A DNA stretch of 64,000 nucleotides from Kaistia soli DSM 19436 (GTDB taxonomy: Bacteria; Pseudomonadota; Alphaproteobacteria; Rhizobiales; Kaistiaceae), in the NCBI RefSeq assembly GCF_900129325.1, contig NZ_FQUP01000003.1, forward strand, positions 310,001 to 374,000. Reading direction: 5' to 3'. The position numbers were made by a program, and so were the translations under genes. Under the pieces are notes generated by a model. That model searched no databases, had not been told where the DNA came from, and saw nothing but the letters and a program-made list of their open reading frames with translations. This document shows, in pieces, positions 53,194 through 61,751 of the stretch (the stretch's first letter is position 1; every line of letters begins with the position of its first letter).

Positions 53194-54287
53194 AGCTTCC
53201 ACAGAGCCTTGTACCCGGCGAGATAGGCGTCGCCGTAACCCTTCGAAGACTCGGCCGGCGTTCCTGCAGTCGCGGCATTCGACGCATCGAAGATGAAGAA
53301 GGGGATCTTCGGATCCTTGACCGGGGCGAGGCCGCAGAGGAGACGCATCTGGGCGTCCAGCAGGCCGTAGGCGATCCAATCGAGATTCTCGCCGACATCC
53401 ATCTCCACCTGACCCTTCTGGATCATGTCGAGCACGAAGGGCGTGCCATTGAAGGTCGCGATCTTCACCCGGTCCGAGGCGCCGGTGATCGTCAGCGCCG
53501 GCACGACGAACTGGGACATGCTGTCATAGATCGGGATCACATAGTTGATGCCCGGATCGGCGATGACGGCCGACTGGACATTCGGCTGGATCTTGCTGGC
53601 CCAATCGGGGATCGAGACGTTGACGATCTTGTAGGTGCAGTCAGGGCAGTCGGCGAAGGCTTCCTTGAGGCCGGCGACCATGGAGTCGGTCGAAAGCACC
53701 TCATTGGTGACGAGCACCAGGGCATTGGTCTTGCCGGCCGTCTTGGAGATCGTCCACTCGGCGAGCAGCTTGCCAGCCTGCTTGTAGTCGATCGGGATCG
53801 CAGCCGTGACGCCGCCAGGGACGTCCTGCTCGAAGCCGGTGACATGCGAAGCGGTGACGGCGACGCCGGCATCGCGGGCGGCCTTGATCTGCGGCACCAG
53901 CGAGCGCGGATCGGCGCCGGCCAGGAGGTCGATCAGGTTGAACTTGTTCGAGACGCCAAATTCGACGCCCTGCACCCACTGCGTCGGCTGGCCCTGATTC
54001 TCCCAGATCTGGAACTTGAAACCGACATCCTTGGCGATGCGAGCCATGGATGCATTGATCGTGGCAAGGAACGGCACAGAGCTCGACCCCGGGATGGAGA
54101 GGATCGACTTGCCGGCCATGCAAGCCTTGGCGTCGAACGCCTCGCCGGCCGCCTCGAAGGTGGGGATTGCTGTGTATTTCGCGAGGTCGGCCGCCGCTTT
54201 GGCCGGCGCGTCCTCGGCATGCGCACCGTTCATCATGAGGCCAATGGCGAAGGCTGCGCCTGCCAGCTTGATCGAATTCCCTGACAT
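53190..54287 (-). CDS. Periplasmic substrate-binding protein (Peripla_BP_4 family)
   Basis: A 365-residue protein with signal peptide GNSIKLAGAAFAIGLMMNGAHAEDA. The mature part has the ribose-binding-protein-like fold: KSILSIPGSSSVPFLATINASMARIAKDVGFKF, the helix hinge AGADPRSLVPQIKAARDAGVAVTASHV and AVIADPGINYVIPIYDSMSQF. It captures the solute for the RbsA/RbsC-like partners. The second ATG (54287) is chosen since the GGGAG ribosome site is only 2 nt from the first ATG (54290). First gene of the leftward transport/amidohydrolase operon. Confidence 0.92.
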   Translation of the reverse strand: MSGNSIKLAGAAFAIGLMMNGAHAEDAPAKAAADLAKYTAIPTFEAAGEAFDAKACMAGKSILSIPGSSSVPFLATINASMARIAKDVGFKFQIWENQGQPTQWVQGVEFGVSNKFNLIDLLAGADPRSLVPQIKAARDAGVAVTASHVTGFEQDVPGGVTAAIPIDYKQAGKLLAEWTISKTAGKTNALVLVTNEVLSTDSMVAGLKEAFADCPDCTYKIVNVSIPDWASKIQPNVQSAVIADPGINYVIPIYDSMSQFVVPALTITGASDRVKIATFNGTPFVLDMIQKGQVEMDVGENLDWIAYGLLDAQMRLLCGLAPVKDPKIPFFIFDASNAATAGTPAESSKGYGDAYLAGYKALWKL

Positions 54288-54637
54288 CATTGCTCCCGTC
54301 CTCTTAATGCCGCGGCTTTCATGCCATCGGTATACATAGTGCAGTATTCACAGCGTGTTTTCCCGTGCGCGTCAACGCCTGTTTGGCCTTTCGCCTTCAA
54401 TTCTCGAACCGCCCATCCCCCTTCAGACCAAAGCGCACGCACAAGCAGCAGAGCGCCGCAAATTCCGGCAGCTATTGTGCGCTTTATAATCGGAGCGCCG
54501 ACCCGTCACCGCTCCCGCAGCCGTCAAGGCGTGTCAAAGCGGAAACAGCGTGGATACGCTCTGGACCTGCTTGGCAAAATATGGACTATGAATCCATAGT
54601 ACCGTATCGATCGGCGGATAGCCTGCGGAGAACCATG
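54288..54637. promoter_or_regulatory. Divergent control region between the transporter and hydantoinase operons
   Basis: A 350-bp gap with no gene seen. It holds two operator-like elements: the palindrome GTATAC at 54330-54335, in a setting (GGTATACATAG) reminiscent of FCD-type GntR sites, and ACTATG-AATC-CATAGT at 54585-54600, about 38 bp upstream of the hydantoinase start. A CATAGT copy also occurs at 54335-54340 next to the GTATAC. The shared half-site suggests one regulator for both operons. Confidence 0.55.
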
Positions 54638-56716
54638 ATGAGAACAATCGGCGTCGATGTCGGGGGCACGTTCACGGACCTCGTCTATTGCGACATGGAA
54701 AGCGGCGCACTCGCCATCCACAAGGTGTCGACGACGCCCGACGATCCCTCCCGCGGCGTCATGACCGGCATCCGCGAACTTTGTGCCGCCAACGATGTCG
54801 ATCCCGCCACGATCGACTATGTTTTCCACGGCACCACCACAGCCACCAACGCCGTGCTCGAGAACAAGGGCGCGCGGGCGGGCATGATCACAAATGAGGG
54901 CTTCCGCGACATCATCCATATCGGCCGCCACCAGCGTGTCGAGCACTACTCTATCATTCAGGAGCTGCCCTGGCAGCATCGGCCGCTGGTCCGTCGCCAG
55001 CACCGCAAGACCGTTGCCGGCCGGCTCGTGCCTCCGACGGGCGCGGAACTGGTGCCGCTTGATCGCGACGCCGTGCGCCGCGCCGCCGAGGAGTTGAAGG
55101 CCGAGGGCGTCGAGTCGGTCGCCATCTGCTTCCTGTTCTCCTACCTCAATCCGGCGCATGAGCTAGAGGCGAAGGCCATTGTCGAACAGGTGATGCCGGG
55201 CGCGTTCGTGACGACATCGTCGTTCATCTCCCCGCAGTTTCGCGAGTTCGAGCGCTTCACGACGGCCTCGCTCGCGGCCTTTATTGGCCCGAAGGTCGAT
55301 CGCTATATCGACCATCTCGACACGGCGCTGCGCGACACCGGCGTGCATGGCGATCTCCGGATCATGGCGTCGAACGGCGGCGTCGCAACGCCCAAGATGG
55401 TCGTCGAAAAGCCGACGCTGACCCTTCTCTCTGGCCTCGCAGCCGGCGTCCTCGGCGGCAAGTGGATCGGCGATCTCACTGGCCGCAGCCGCCTCATCAC
55501 CTTCGATATCGGCGGCACCAGCGCCGATATCGGTATCGTCGTGGACGGCGTCTTCGCAGAGACCGACGCGCGCTCAACCTCGATCGCCGGCTTTCCGCTG
55601 CTGACCCCGATGATCGACATCCATACAATCGGGGCCGGCGGCGGCTCGATCGCCCATATCGATCGCGGCGGCGCCTTCCGCGTCGGCCCGCGTTCGGCGG
55701 GCGCCGTGCCCGGACCGGCCGCCTATGGACGCGGCGGCAGCGAGCCGACCGTCACCGACGCCAACCTCGTTCTCGGCCGCCTGATCGCCGAGGACTTCCT
55801 TGGCGGCGGCATGACGCTCGACGAGACTGCGGCGCGCCGTGTCGTCACTGACCTTTCGGAGCGTCTCGGCCTACCCGTCGAGGAGACGGCGCATGGCATC
55901 CTGACCATCATCAACTCGAACATGGCAAACGCCATCCGCTCGCGCACGATCCAGAAGGGCATCGATCCGCGCGGCTTCGCGCTGGTCGCCTTTGGCGGTG
56001 CCGGGCCCCTGCATGGTGTCGAGGTCGCGGCAATGCTTGGCATCACCGAAGTCATCGTGCCGCCCTATCCGGGCATAACCTCGGCGATGGGACTTCTCAC
56101 GACCGATCTCAAATATGACGTGACGCGCACGCAGTTCCAGGTTTCCGGCGGCGTCGATCTCGACCGGATCAACGCCGATATCGGCGCTATGGAGGCCGAG
56201 CTTGCGGCGCAGTTTGCCGCCGATCGCATCGATGCGACAGACGTCTCGTTCCGGCGCGTCGGCGACCTCCGCTACGTCGGTCAGGGCTATGAACTGAAGA
56301 TCCTGTTCCCCGGCGGGCCGATCACGCCGGAGAACCTCGCCGAGACCTTCGAAGCCTTCCACCGCACGCATGCCGCGGAATATGGCCATGCTTTCCGCGA
56401 CAGCCCGATCGAGATCGTCAATCTTCGCGTCAGCGGCATCGGCCGCATGCCGAAGCTTGATCGCCTGAAGACGCCGGAGAGCGGCAGCCTCGCCGCGGCG
56501 CTCGTACGCACGGCTCCATCCGTCTTCCGCGTTGGCGATCGGCTGGAGACCGTGGACACCCCGATCTACCGCCGCACCGCCCTCCCCGTTGGTGAGAGCT
56601 TCCCCGGTCCGGCGATCATCCTCCAGAAGGATTCCACGACTGTCATGCCCCCGAACACGCGCGCGGTGGTGGACGCCTCCGGTAGCATCCTGATCAGCCT
56701 CGAAGCCGCGAACTGA
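54638..56716 (+). CDS. Hydantoinase A / HyuA-like ATP-dependent subunit
   Basis: A 692-residue protein. The ATPase core is evident in MRTIGVDVGGTFTD, FHGTTTATNAVLENKGARAGMITNEGFRD, TLLSGLAAGVLGG, LITFDIGGTSADIGIV and IDIHTIGAGGGSIAHIDRGGAFRVGPRSAGAVPGPAAYGRGG, all of the HyuA/oxoprolinase family with an ASKHA fold. These enzymes open hydantoin or related lactam rings at the cost of ATP, or carboxylate substrates as in acetophenone carboxylase. An ATG at 54638 is chosen over 54635 because GGAG lies 7 nt upstream. It pairs with the HyuB gene that follows. Confidence 0.92.
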   Translation: MRTIGVDVGGTFTDLVYCDMESGALAIHKVSTTPDDPSRGVMTGIRELCAANDVDPATIDYVFHGTTTATNAVLENKGARAGMITNEGFRDIIHIGRHQRVEHYSIIQELPWQHRPLVRRQHRKTVAGRLVPPTGAELVPLDRDAVRRAAEELKAEGVESVAICFLFSYLNPAHELEAKAIVEQVMPGAFVTTSSFISPQFREFERFTTASLAAFIGPKVDRYIDHLDTALRDTGVHGDLRIMASNGGVATPKMVVEKPTLTLLSGLAAGVLGGKWIGDLTGRSRLITFDIGGTSADIGIVVDGVFAETDARSTSIAGFPLLTPMIDIHTIGAGGGSIAHIDRGGAFRVGPRSAGAVPGPAAYGRGGSEPTVTDANLVLGRLIAEDFLGGGMTLDETAARRVVTDLSERLGLPVEETAHGILTIINSNMANAIRSRTIQKGIDPRGFALVAFGGAGPLHGVEVAAMLGITEVIVPPYPGITSAMGLLTTDLKYDVTRTQFQVSGGVDLDRINADIGAMEAELAAQFAADRIDATDVSFRRVGDLRYVGQGYELKILFPGGPITPENLAETFEAFHRTHAAEYGHAFRDSPIEIVNLRVSGIGRMPKLDRLKTPESGSLAAALVRTAPSVFRVGDRLETVDTPIYRRTALPVGESFPGPAIILQKDSTTVMPPNTRAVVDASGSILISLEAAN

Positions 56717-56727
56717 GGGAGACGAAG

Positions 56728-58527
56728 ATGAGCGAGACCACGCTGAACGCACATTCCGGCCACGCCGCTGCGCCGACCCGCGTCGACCCCGTCACTGGCG
56801 CCGTCATCCAGGGCGCGCTGGAAAACATCGCGGTCGAAATGGGCCACAAGCTCATGCGCATGAGCTATTCGAGCATCATCCGCGAGTCCGAGGATTTCGG
56901 CACCGCGCTCACAGATGCGACGGGCCGGCAGCTCTGCGAATGCAAGATGAGCACGCCTCTGCAATCCGGGCCAATCCCCGGCTATGTCAGGGGCATCCTG
57001 AAGCAGATGGCTGCTCGCGGCGAGACGCTGCAGCCCGGCGACGTCATTATGCACAATGACCCCTATGGCGGCGCCAGCCATGGTCCTGATGTCGGCTTCG
57101 CGGTTCCCGTGTTCCTCGATGGGACGCTGATCGGCTTCTCAGTCACCACCGCGCATCACCTCGATATCGGTGCGCTGACGCCGGGCAGCACGGGCATCGT
57201 CGATGCAGTCGACACCTATGCCGAGGGCTTGCAGTTCAAGGCGATCAAGGTCGTGGAAGCCGGACGTCGTAACGAGGCCGTCTGGTCGATTCTCCGCGAC
57301 AATATCCGCGCCTCGGCGCTGGTGGTCGGCGACATGGAGGCCCAGGTCCAGACGGCGCAGATCGGCGCCGAACGCTTCCTGGCACTCGTCCATCAGCACA
57401 GCCTGAAGACCGTGATGGATGCGTTCGAGGATCTGCTCGACTATTCCGAGCGGCTGATGCGCAACGCGATTTCCGCTCTGCCCGATGGCGACTATTCGGC
57501 GGTCACCCATATCGATGGCTTCCTCGACGACGCCGATCCCTCGCGCCGCGACCTGCCGATCGCCGTCACATTGAAGGTCCGCGGCGACAGCATCACCGTC
57601 GATCTGACGGGAACGGCACCGCAATTGCCGGACAAACCGATCAACATGCCGCTCGTCGGCACGGTCGATATCTCCATCTGGCTGACACTTCGCTCGATCC
57701 TGCTCGACAGCGTCGTCTATGGCAGCATCCCGCAAAACGAAGGTCTCTCGCGCCCGATAACCATCGTTGCCCCGCGCGGCACGATCGCCAATCCGATCTT
57801 CCCGGCGCCTGTGATCGCCCGCTTCTGCCCCGGCAACGCGCTGGCCGACACCGTGATGAAGGCGCTCGCTCAGGCAGTGCCGCAGCAGGTTTCAGCAGGC
57901 ATCGGCAATCTTCGCGTCGTCGCCTTTTCCGGCATGCGCGAAGGCCAGCAGTGGGTGCATATGGAGATCCTCGAGGGCAGCTATGGCGGCCGCTACGGAT
58001 CGGACGGCATGGATGCAGTCGACACGCTGTTCGCCAATACGCGCAACAACCCGATCGAAGACATTGAATCCCATCTGCCGATCCGCGTCGACCGCTACGA
58101 GCTTCGCCACAATGCGATGGCAGCTGGTCGCACCCGCGGCGGCATTGGCACGATCCGCGAGTTCACGTTCCTCGACGACGGCGCCTTCTCGGTCGAGGGC
58201 GACGGGCATCGCTACCGTCCCTGGGGGTATGACGGCGGCGATGACGGCTTCCAGGCGTCGTTGAAGCTCGTCCACAAGGCGGGCGGCAGCGAGGACCTCG
58301 TCTCCAAGGTGCCCTACCACAAGATCCGTGCTGGCGATCACCTGATCTCGGAAGGTCCAAGTGGCGGTGGATACGGCAACCCGTTCGAGCGCGATCCGGA
58401 ATCCGTGCTCTCGGACGTGCTCGAGGATCTCATCTCGGCGGAGATAGCCGAGCGCGACTATGGCGTGGTGATCGTCGCCGGCAGGCTCGATGGAACCGCG
58501 ACCGCGGCGCGGCGCGCAGCCGCGTAA
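56728..58527 (+). CDS. Hydantoinase B / HyuB-like subunit
   Basis: A 599-residue protein of the hydantoinase B/oxoprolinase family. DPVTGAVIQGALENIAVEMGHKLMRMSYSSIIRESEDFGTALTD, GDVIMHNDPYGGASHGPDVGFAVPVFLDGTLIGFSVTTAHHLDIG and ARFCPGNALADTVMKALAQAVP are the conserved blocks. It works with the A subunit in an A2B2-type complex; the histidines and aspartates in the HNDPY and HHLDIG motifs probably bind metal. It starts 11 bp after the A-subunit stop, so both are one transcript. Confidence 0.93.
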   Translation: MSETTLNAHSGHAAAPTRVDPVTGAVIQGALENIAVEMGHKLMRMSYSSIIRESEDFGTALTDATGRQLCECKMSTPLQSGPIPGYVRGILKQMAARGETLQPGDVIMHNDPYGGASHGPDVGFAVPVFLDGTLIGFSVTTAHHLDIGALTPGSTGIVDAVDTYAEGLQFKAIKVVEAGRRNEAVWSILRDNIRASALVVGDMEAQVQTAQIGAERFLALVHQHSLKTVMDAFEDLLDYSERLMRNAISALPDGDYSAVTHIDGFLDDADPSRRDLPIAVTLKVRGDSITVDLTGTAPQLPDKPINMPLVGTVDISIWLTLRSILLDSVVYGSIPQNEGLSRPITIVAPRGTIANPIFPAPVIARFCPGNALADTVMKALAQAVPQQVSAGIGNLRVVAFSGMREGQQWVHMEILEGSYGGRYGSDGMDAVDTLFANTRNNPIEDIESHLPIRVDRYELRHNAMAAGRTRGGIGTIREFTFLDDGAFSVEGDGHRYRPWGYDGGDDGFQASLKLVHKAGGSEDLVSKVPYHKIRAGDHLISEGPSGGGYGNPFERDPESVLSDVLEDLISAEIAERDYGVVIVAGRLDGTATAARRAAA

Positions 58528-58533
58528 ATATTC

Positions 58534-58559
58534 AGAGGCCGCGTTTCGGCGCGGCCTCT
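58534..58559. terminator. Bidirectional hairpin terminator
   Basis: A perfect 10-bp stem, AGAGGCCGCG (58534-58543) with CGCGGCCTCT (58550-58559), has a 6-nt loop TTTCGG. It separates the hydantoinase operon (plus strand, stop 58527) from the converging solute-binding-protein gene, whose stop overlaps its right arm. T tracts on both sides are short. Confidence 0.75.
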
Positions 58560-59716
58560 CAGGCCTCGAGGAATTCCCGCCAGCGGCGGACGAGATAGGT
58601 ATGCTCGTCCATGAAGGCGTTCCAGACGCGGACACGCGACATCCGCTCGAAATAGGAGCCGCCCTCGCGGACTTCGCCAAGCGCGACCATCGGCTGGCCG
58701 AGTGGATCTGTGAGCACCGCCTCGGCCGGCTTTCCGGCATACCAATAGTCCCACTCCGCCGCCGAAAGATGGGGCCGCACGAGCTCGGGCTGGGCGAAAT
58801 AATAACCCTGCCGCGTCGTGACGGCGCCGCCCTTCCCGTTCATCCACCAGTTGAGATAGGCATAGGCGGCGTCGAGCCGCTCGCCCGTCGCCGCCGAAGA
58901 AATGCAGAGGTCGACGTGCCAGCCGCGATAGCCTTCGCGCGGAACGGCGGCAATCACCGGCACGCCCTGGCTGCGCAGCATGGCGAGCGCCGGCGAGAAC
59001 ATCGATTGCAGCACCACGCCGCGCTGCATCGAGCGGGCGCATTCGAGATAGTTGCTCCAGATCGTCTTGAAATGGCCGAGCTTCTTCTTGCGCAGCAGGA
59101 TATCGACGACCGTGTCGATTTCCTCGACGGTGAGATTTCCGACCTCGGCGAAACGGATGTCCTCGGACGCCTCGACGGCAAGCGCCGCCTCGATCATGCC
59201 GAGCACCGGATCGCTCATGATCGCCACGCGGCCGGCAAGGCGCGGGTCGAGCAGCCAACCCCAGCTGTTCGGCGTGCCATTGCCGAACTCCTTCAACACC
59301 GATGGCAGATAGGCGAAGGCGTCAACGCCGTGCAGGAGCGGCAGCATGACGATGCGGCCAGTCGGCGTCGAACCGAGCGCGCCGGACGGCTGAAGGAACA
59401 GCTGGTTGAACACCGAGCCCATCGCCCGCGCATCGCCCTGCCGCTCATAGGCCTGGCCGCGGATGAGATCGGCGTGATCGATGCGCGAAAGATCGATCGC
59501 CTGGATCGCGCGCGCGGTCCAGATCAGGTCCACCGTGTGCCACTGGTGATAGACATCGAAGGTATCGGGGCTGGAGACCACCCGCTGAAGACCCTTCACG
59601 CTGTCGATCAGCTCGAATTCGATGTCGAAGGGAAGGTCGGCCGCGGCCAGCTCCAGCACCGGGCGGGGCAGAACCTCGCTGCGGCCGATGACGCGGAGCT
59701 TAAGGGGTTGAGACAA
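58559..59716 (-). CDS. Cytoplasmic solute-binding-protein homologue without signal peptide
   Basis: A 385-residue protein of the PotD/extracellular-solute-binding fold: VYHQWHTVDLIWTARAIQAIDLSRIDHADLI, GVDAFAYLPSVLKEFG, NSWGWLLDPRLAGRVAIMSDP, AYAYLNWWMNGKGGAVTTRQGYYFAQPELVRPHLS. The start is TTG at 59716, with AGGA 7 nt upstream; the start region MSQPLKLRVIG is not a signal peptide, and the upstream space is taken by the GntR gene. No permease or ATPase of the spermidine type is nearby. It therefore probably acts as a cytoplasmic ligand sensor or an orphan binding protein, possibly working with the adjacent regulator. Confidence 0.8.
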   Translation of the reverse strand: MSQPLKLRVIGRSEVLPRPVLELAAADLPFDIEFELIDSVKGLQRVVSSPDTFDVYHQWHTVDLIWTARAIQAIDLSRIDHADLIRGQAYERQGDARAMGSVFNQLFLQPSGALGSTPTGRIVMLPLLHGVDAFAYLPSVLKEFGNGTPNSWGWLLDPRLAGRVAIMSDPVLGMIEAALAVEASEDIRFAEVGNLTVEEIDTVVDILLRKKKLGHFKTIWSNYLECARSMQRGVVLQSMFSPALAMLRSQGVPVIAAVPREGYRGWHVDLCISSAATGERLDAAYAYLNWWMNGKGGAVTTRQGYYFAQPELVRPHLSAAEWDYWYAGKPAEAVLTDPLGQPMVALGEVREGGSYFERMSRVRVWNAFMDEHTYLVRRWREFLEA

Positions 59717-59736
59717 GCGAAGATCCTGCGCGGCGG

Positions 59737-60735
59737 CTAGTGAATGCGGACGAGATAGGGAGCGATCTCGGCTGCGTCGAACACGGAAAGAACCTTGAGG
59801 CGGGCGCGGCTGCGCGCATGGTCGGCATCAAGATGATGGCGCATGGCAACCGTAGCGCCCTCGGCATCGCCAAGCAGCATGTGATCCAGGATGAGGGCAT
59901 GCTCGCGCAGCATGTCGCTCTCGTCGTGCAGGCCGATATAGGTGGCGAATAGCCTGTTGATGACGAGCGAAACCTGCTGGAGGCGGACGGCACCAGCAAG
60001 ACGTCTGTTTCGCAGCGGCTCCAGAGCCTCGACATGCAGCGCCTGCTCCATTGCATCGACCTCGCCGACCGAGAGCGCCGTCGAGCGCTCGAGCGCTTCC
60101 GTCACTGCCGCGCGGCTGTCGCGCAGAAAGCCGGCTGAGAGCATCGGCATGGCCGATGCCAATGCGCCCGGCTCGATCAATCGGCGGATTTCATGCGCGT
60201 CGTCCAGCATGCGGGCGCTGAGCGGCCCCGCGATCCAATGGGAGCTGCGATCCTTCACGATCAAGCCTCGGGCGTCCAGCCGGGACAGCACATCGCGCAC
60301 GACAGTCCGGCTGACGTCGAAATGCTCGCCGATGAGAGATTCCGATATCTGAAAAGTCCCGAACGGGATGCAGTTCAGGATCTCTGCCTCGACGGCCTCG
60401 AAGATCCGCTCCCAGCTCGCCTGGCCAAGATTGTCACCGAGCTCCAAGGGCAGGTCGAGTTCAAGGCGATGGAGATTGGTACGTTCGGGGCTCGTACCCG
60501 CTGCCGCATCGCCGACCACATAGCCCTGCGAACTCAGAGCCGTAATCACGCCGTCGGCCTCGAGCAGTTCGAGCGCGCGCTTCACGGGCGGCCGACTGAC
60601 GCCGAGCCGGTCAGCGACCGCCGTGGTTAGGAGGCGCGTGCCGACAGGCAGATTGCCGGCAGCGACATTGGCCGAGAGAACCTCGCGCACGATCTGATAA
60701 TAGGGCTTGCTGCCGCCGGTCGGGGCTCTGGCCAT
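59737..60735 (-). CDS. GntR-family regulator with two winged-helix domains and FCD domain
   Basis: A 332-residue protein. Winged helix 1 is at about residues 15-75 (VGTRLLTTAVADRLGVSRPPVKRALELLEADGVITALSSQGYV). Winged helix 2, at about residues 105-160, has FGTFQISESLIGEHFDVSRTVVRDVLSRLDARGLIVKD. The FCD ligand domain follows, with ALHVEALEPLRNRR, HDESDMLREHALILDHMLLGDAEGATVAMRHHL supplying metal-binding histidines. Ordinary FadR-type proteins have one winged helix. The ATG at 60735 (MARAPTGGSK) is preferred to the far upstream ATG 60930, whose extra 65 residues lack conserved features. It is 20 bp upstream of the solute-binding homologue and divergent from the SDR operon. Confidence 0.85.
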   Translation of the reverse strand: MARAPTGGSKPYYQIVREVLSANVAAGNLPVGTRLLTTAVADRLGVSRPPVKRALELLEADGVITALSSQGYVVGDAAAGTSPERTNLHRLELDLPLELGDNLGQASWERIFEAVEAEILNCIPFGTFQISESLIGEHFDVSRTVVRDVLSRLDARGLIVKDRSSHWIAGPLSARMLDDAHEIRRLIEPGALASAMPMLSAGFLRDSRAAVTEALERSTALSVGEVDAMEQALHVEALEPLRNRRLAGAVRLQQVSLVINRLFATYIGLHDESDMLREHALILDHMLLGDAEGATVAMRHHLDADHARSRARLKVLSVFDAAEIAPYLVRIH

Positions 60736-60941
60736 GGCTCTCGCGAACAGGGCTTGGTTACGCGGCGTCGCCGCGCGGGAGTCGTCATCCCGTTCTAGCC
60801 TATCTGCCGCGCTTCCGGCACCATTCCCTCGCGTCCCGTCGACGCACGAACCCCTTAGCCCAGGCTTGCGCTCTTCATCACGCGACGGCGAGTTGCCGCA
60901 GCTCGCTAAGCGAGGCGCTTCCGCTTGCATCCATTTCCGAT

Positions 60942-60962
60942 ATTTGATCAGATATCACAAAT
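60942..60962. promoter_or_regulatory. Operator-like inverted repeat before the SDR gene
   Basis: The 5-bp arms ATTTG (60942-60946) and CAAAT (60958-60962) flank an 11-bp centre that also contains GATATC and TGATCA palindromes. It sits next to the GGAG ribosome site (60963-60966) and in the spacer between this operon and the divergent GntR gene, a usual place for a GntR operator. Binding is inferred. Confidence 0.5.
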
Positions 60963-60972
60963 GGAGATCGGC

Positions 60973-61728
60973 ATGAAATCGTTCAGTTTGGCCGGCCGCA
61001 CCGCGGTGGTCACAGGGGGCAGCCGCGGCATCGGCGCCGCGATCGTCGAAACATTCGTCGAACACGGCGCGCGCGTCTTCTATTGTCATGTTGGCGACGA
61101 GGCGCGGGCAGAGGCTCTTGATGCGCGCCTGTCGACAGACGGCCGGTTCGCGAAAGGCACGGTTTGCGACGTCGCCGACGAGCAGGCCGTCGCGGCGTTC
61201 TTCGACGGTGTCCGCCAGGAAGCGGACGCGATCGACATCCTGGTCAATTGCGCCGGGATCGGCGGTGACAAGCCGTTTGGTTCGATCACGGTGGCCGATT
61301 GGGACACGATGATGGGGGTGCATCTGCGCGGCACCTTCCTCGCGACGCGTCAGGTCTTCGACGACATGGTTTCGCGGCGCTATGGCAGGATCATCAATTT
61401 CGCGTCGCAACTGGCTTACAAGGGCGCGCCCAATCTCGCCCATTACTGTGCCGCCAAGGCCGGCATTGTCGGGTTTACCCGCGCCTTGTCCTATGAGGGC
61501 GCTCCGCATGACGTGCTGGTGAATGCCATCGCGCCAGGACCGGTCGAGACCGAACTTCTGATGGGAATGTCGGATTCATGGCGGGCCATGAAGATGGGCC
61601 AGTTGCCGATCGGTCGTTTCGGTCAGCCGGACGAGATTGCCCCGGCTGTCCTGCTGCTCGCCTCCGAATCCGGATCCTATTTCGTCGGACAAACGCTGTC
61701 GCCAAACGGCGGCGATGTGATGATCTGA
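60973..61728 (+). CDS. Short-chain dehydrogenase/reductase (FabG-like)
   Basis: A 251-residue SDR. TVVTGGSRGIG motif (TAVVTGGSRGIGAA), NCAG (VNCAGIGG), catalytic YCAAK and the C-terminal GQTLSPNGGDVMI, in place of the usual VDGG ending, are visible. The substrate is not clear. The ATG at 60973 (MKSFSLAGRT) is chosen because GGAG lies 6 nt upstream; a longer frame to 60925 lacks conserved features. First gene of the rightward operon with two deacetylase-type enzymes and AllA, so it may reduce or oxidise an intermediate of the same pathway. Confidence 0.9.
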   Translation: MKSFSLAGRTAVVTGGSRGIGAAIVETFVEHGARVFYCHVGDEARAEALDARLSTDGRFAKGTVCDVADEQAVAAFFDGVRQEADAIDILVNCAGIGGDKPFGSITVADWDTMMGVHLRGTFLATRQVFDDMVSRRYGRIINFASQLAYKGAPNLAHYCAAKAGIVGFTRALSYEGAPHDVLVNAIAPGPVETELLMGMSDSWRAMKMGQLPIGRFGQPDEIAPAVLLLASESGSYFVGQTLSPNGGDVMI

Positions 61729-61751
61729 CGGCGCACGAAGGACCTCACCTC

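Noticed and set aside
60736-60930. A 65-residue N-terminal extension of the GntR regulator
   Set aside because: Arg/Ser-rich and without conserved features; the winged helix begins shortly after the ATG at 60735, which is used as the start instead.
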